Assembly: GCA_017642885.1 (NCBI GenBank)
Contig: JAEPOM010000005.1
Coordinates: 125,883 to 189,882 of the forward strand
Direction: 5' to 3'
Length of the DNA stretch: 64,000 nt
Source of the DNA: Henriciella sp.
Lineage (GTDB): Bacteria > Pseudomonadota > Alphaproteobacteria > Caulobacterales > Hyphomonadaceae
Position numbers and translations under genes: made by a program. Under the pieces are notes generated by a model that made no database searches, was not told the origin of the DNA, and saw only the letters and a program-made list of their open reading frames with translations. Positions 63,958 through 64,000 of this stretch are shown here, piece after piece (within the stretch, counting starts at the first letter, position 1; every line of letters begins with the position of its first letter).

Positions 63958-64000
63958 GTTAGTACCGGCTTCAGATATGGAGCTGAACTATGGGCAAGAG
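63924..64000 (+). mobile_element. Left end of an insertion sequence, probably IS3 family
   Basis: From 63924 the sequence TGGTCTGCTCCCCAGAAAG starts with TG and resembles the terminal repeat and leader of IS3-type elements with CTGCTCCCC ends. It runs 66 bases to an ATG at 63990 preceded by GGAG, as expected for the first transposase frame (orfA, MGK...). Only three full codons and two bases are visible, so the family is tentative. Confidence 0.6.
63990..64000 (+). CDS. Start of a transposase orfA, cut by the window end
   Basis: ATG GGC AAG AG with GGAG eight bases upstream, immediately inside the IS left end. Nothing about the product can be seen beyond Met-Gly-Lys. Confidence 0.35.

Larger units (their letters stand above)
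61816..64000 (+). mobile_element. Edge of an integrated mobilizable element
   Basis: Change of gene content after the GST gene: a small coupled ORF, MobC-like gene, relaxase, AT-rich repeats, broken fic gene and IS end. No integrase, attachment repeat or replication gene is visible, so the exact left boundary (somewhere in 61792-61815) and the type (integrated plasmid, IME or remnant) are inferred. Confidence 0.5.

Overview
The window reads as a chromosomal segment of an alphaproteobacterium, most likely of the Caulobacterales/Hyphomonadaceae type. The evidence is a perfect GTTC-N7-GTTC LexA operator in front of uvrA, an NDUFS4-like complex I accessory subunit, a RegB/SenC/RegA redox module, a two-domain cold-shock protein, an acidic insert in GyrA, and a lipoprotein/TonB-receptor/type II secretion locus laid out like the Caulobacter crescentus ElpS region. 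Genes are densely packed: many co-directional pairs overlap by ATGA, and seven of ten convergent coding pairs share their stop codons in a 4-base YTAR word. The assignment below family level is uncertain.

Layout. 0.1-17 kb holds housekeeping genes: a lytic transglycosylase, uvrA (SOS-controlled), a membrane hydroxylase, ssb, a kelch protein, gyrA, coaD, a cyclophilin, queA (apparently starting at CTG), phhA and maiA for phenylalanine/tyrosine breakdown, hspQ, a Ppx/GppA phosphatase, rlmE and a short prepilin peptidase. 18-36.5 kb is a secretion locus: a large lipoprotein built of two tandem copies of one domain behind a candidate Pho box, a TonB-dependent receptor, then gspC to gspN in one operon that continues into a small lipoprotein, an RNase E/G-like protein and yacG. 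The likely working picture is a surface lipoprotein, an outer-membrane transporter and a type II secretion machine acting together in nutrient (perhaps phosphate) acquisition.

36.5-53 kb mixes a serine hydrolase, guaB, an acetyltransferase, three tRNAs (Glu-TTC, Pro-TGG, Arg-TCT), a cold-shock protein, a DUF192 protein, a thioesterase, the complex I subunit, a secreted DUF1501/DUF1800 pair, an MBOAT acyltransferase with an SGNH-like partner, a secreted metzincin-like protease and polA. 53-61.8 kb holds an amino-acid permease, a PHA depolymerase, a FemAB/GNAT-like protein, a lone LuxR-type HTH protein, the SCO1/RegB/RegA redox cluster, a VOC protein, pgeF and a glutathione transferase.

From about 61.8 kb the character changes to a mobilization module: a 35-codon ORF coupled to a MobC-like gene, then a relaxase, an AT-rich stretch with four TGGATA repeats in 12-bp pairs, and the 5' part of a fic gene that is cut off by the left end of an insertion sequence running out of the window. 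The least-described parts are the mosaic duplicated lipoprotein with its T2SS, the operon-tail lipoprotein (possible pilotin), the CTG start of queA, the shared-stop architecture and the mobilization/Fic edge.
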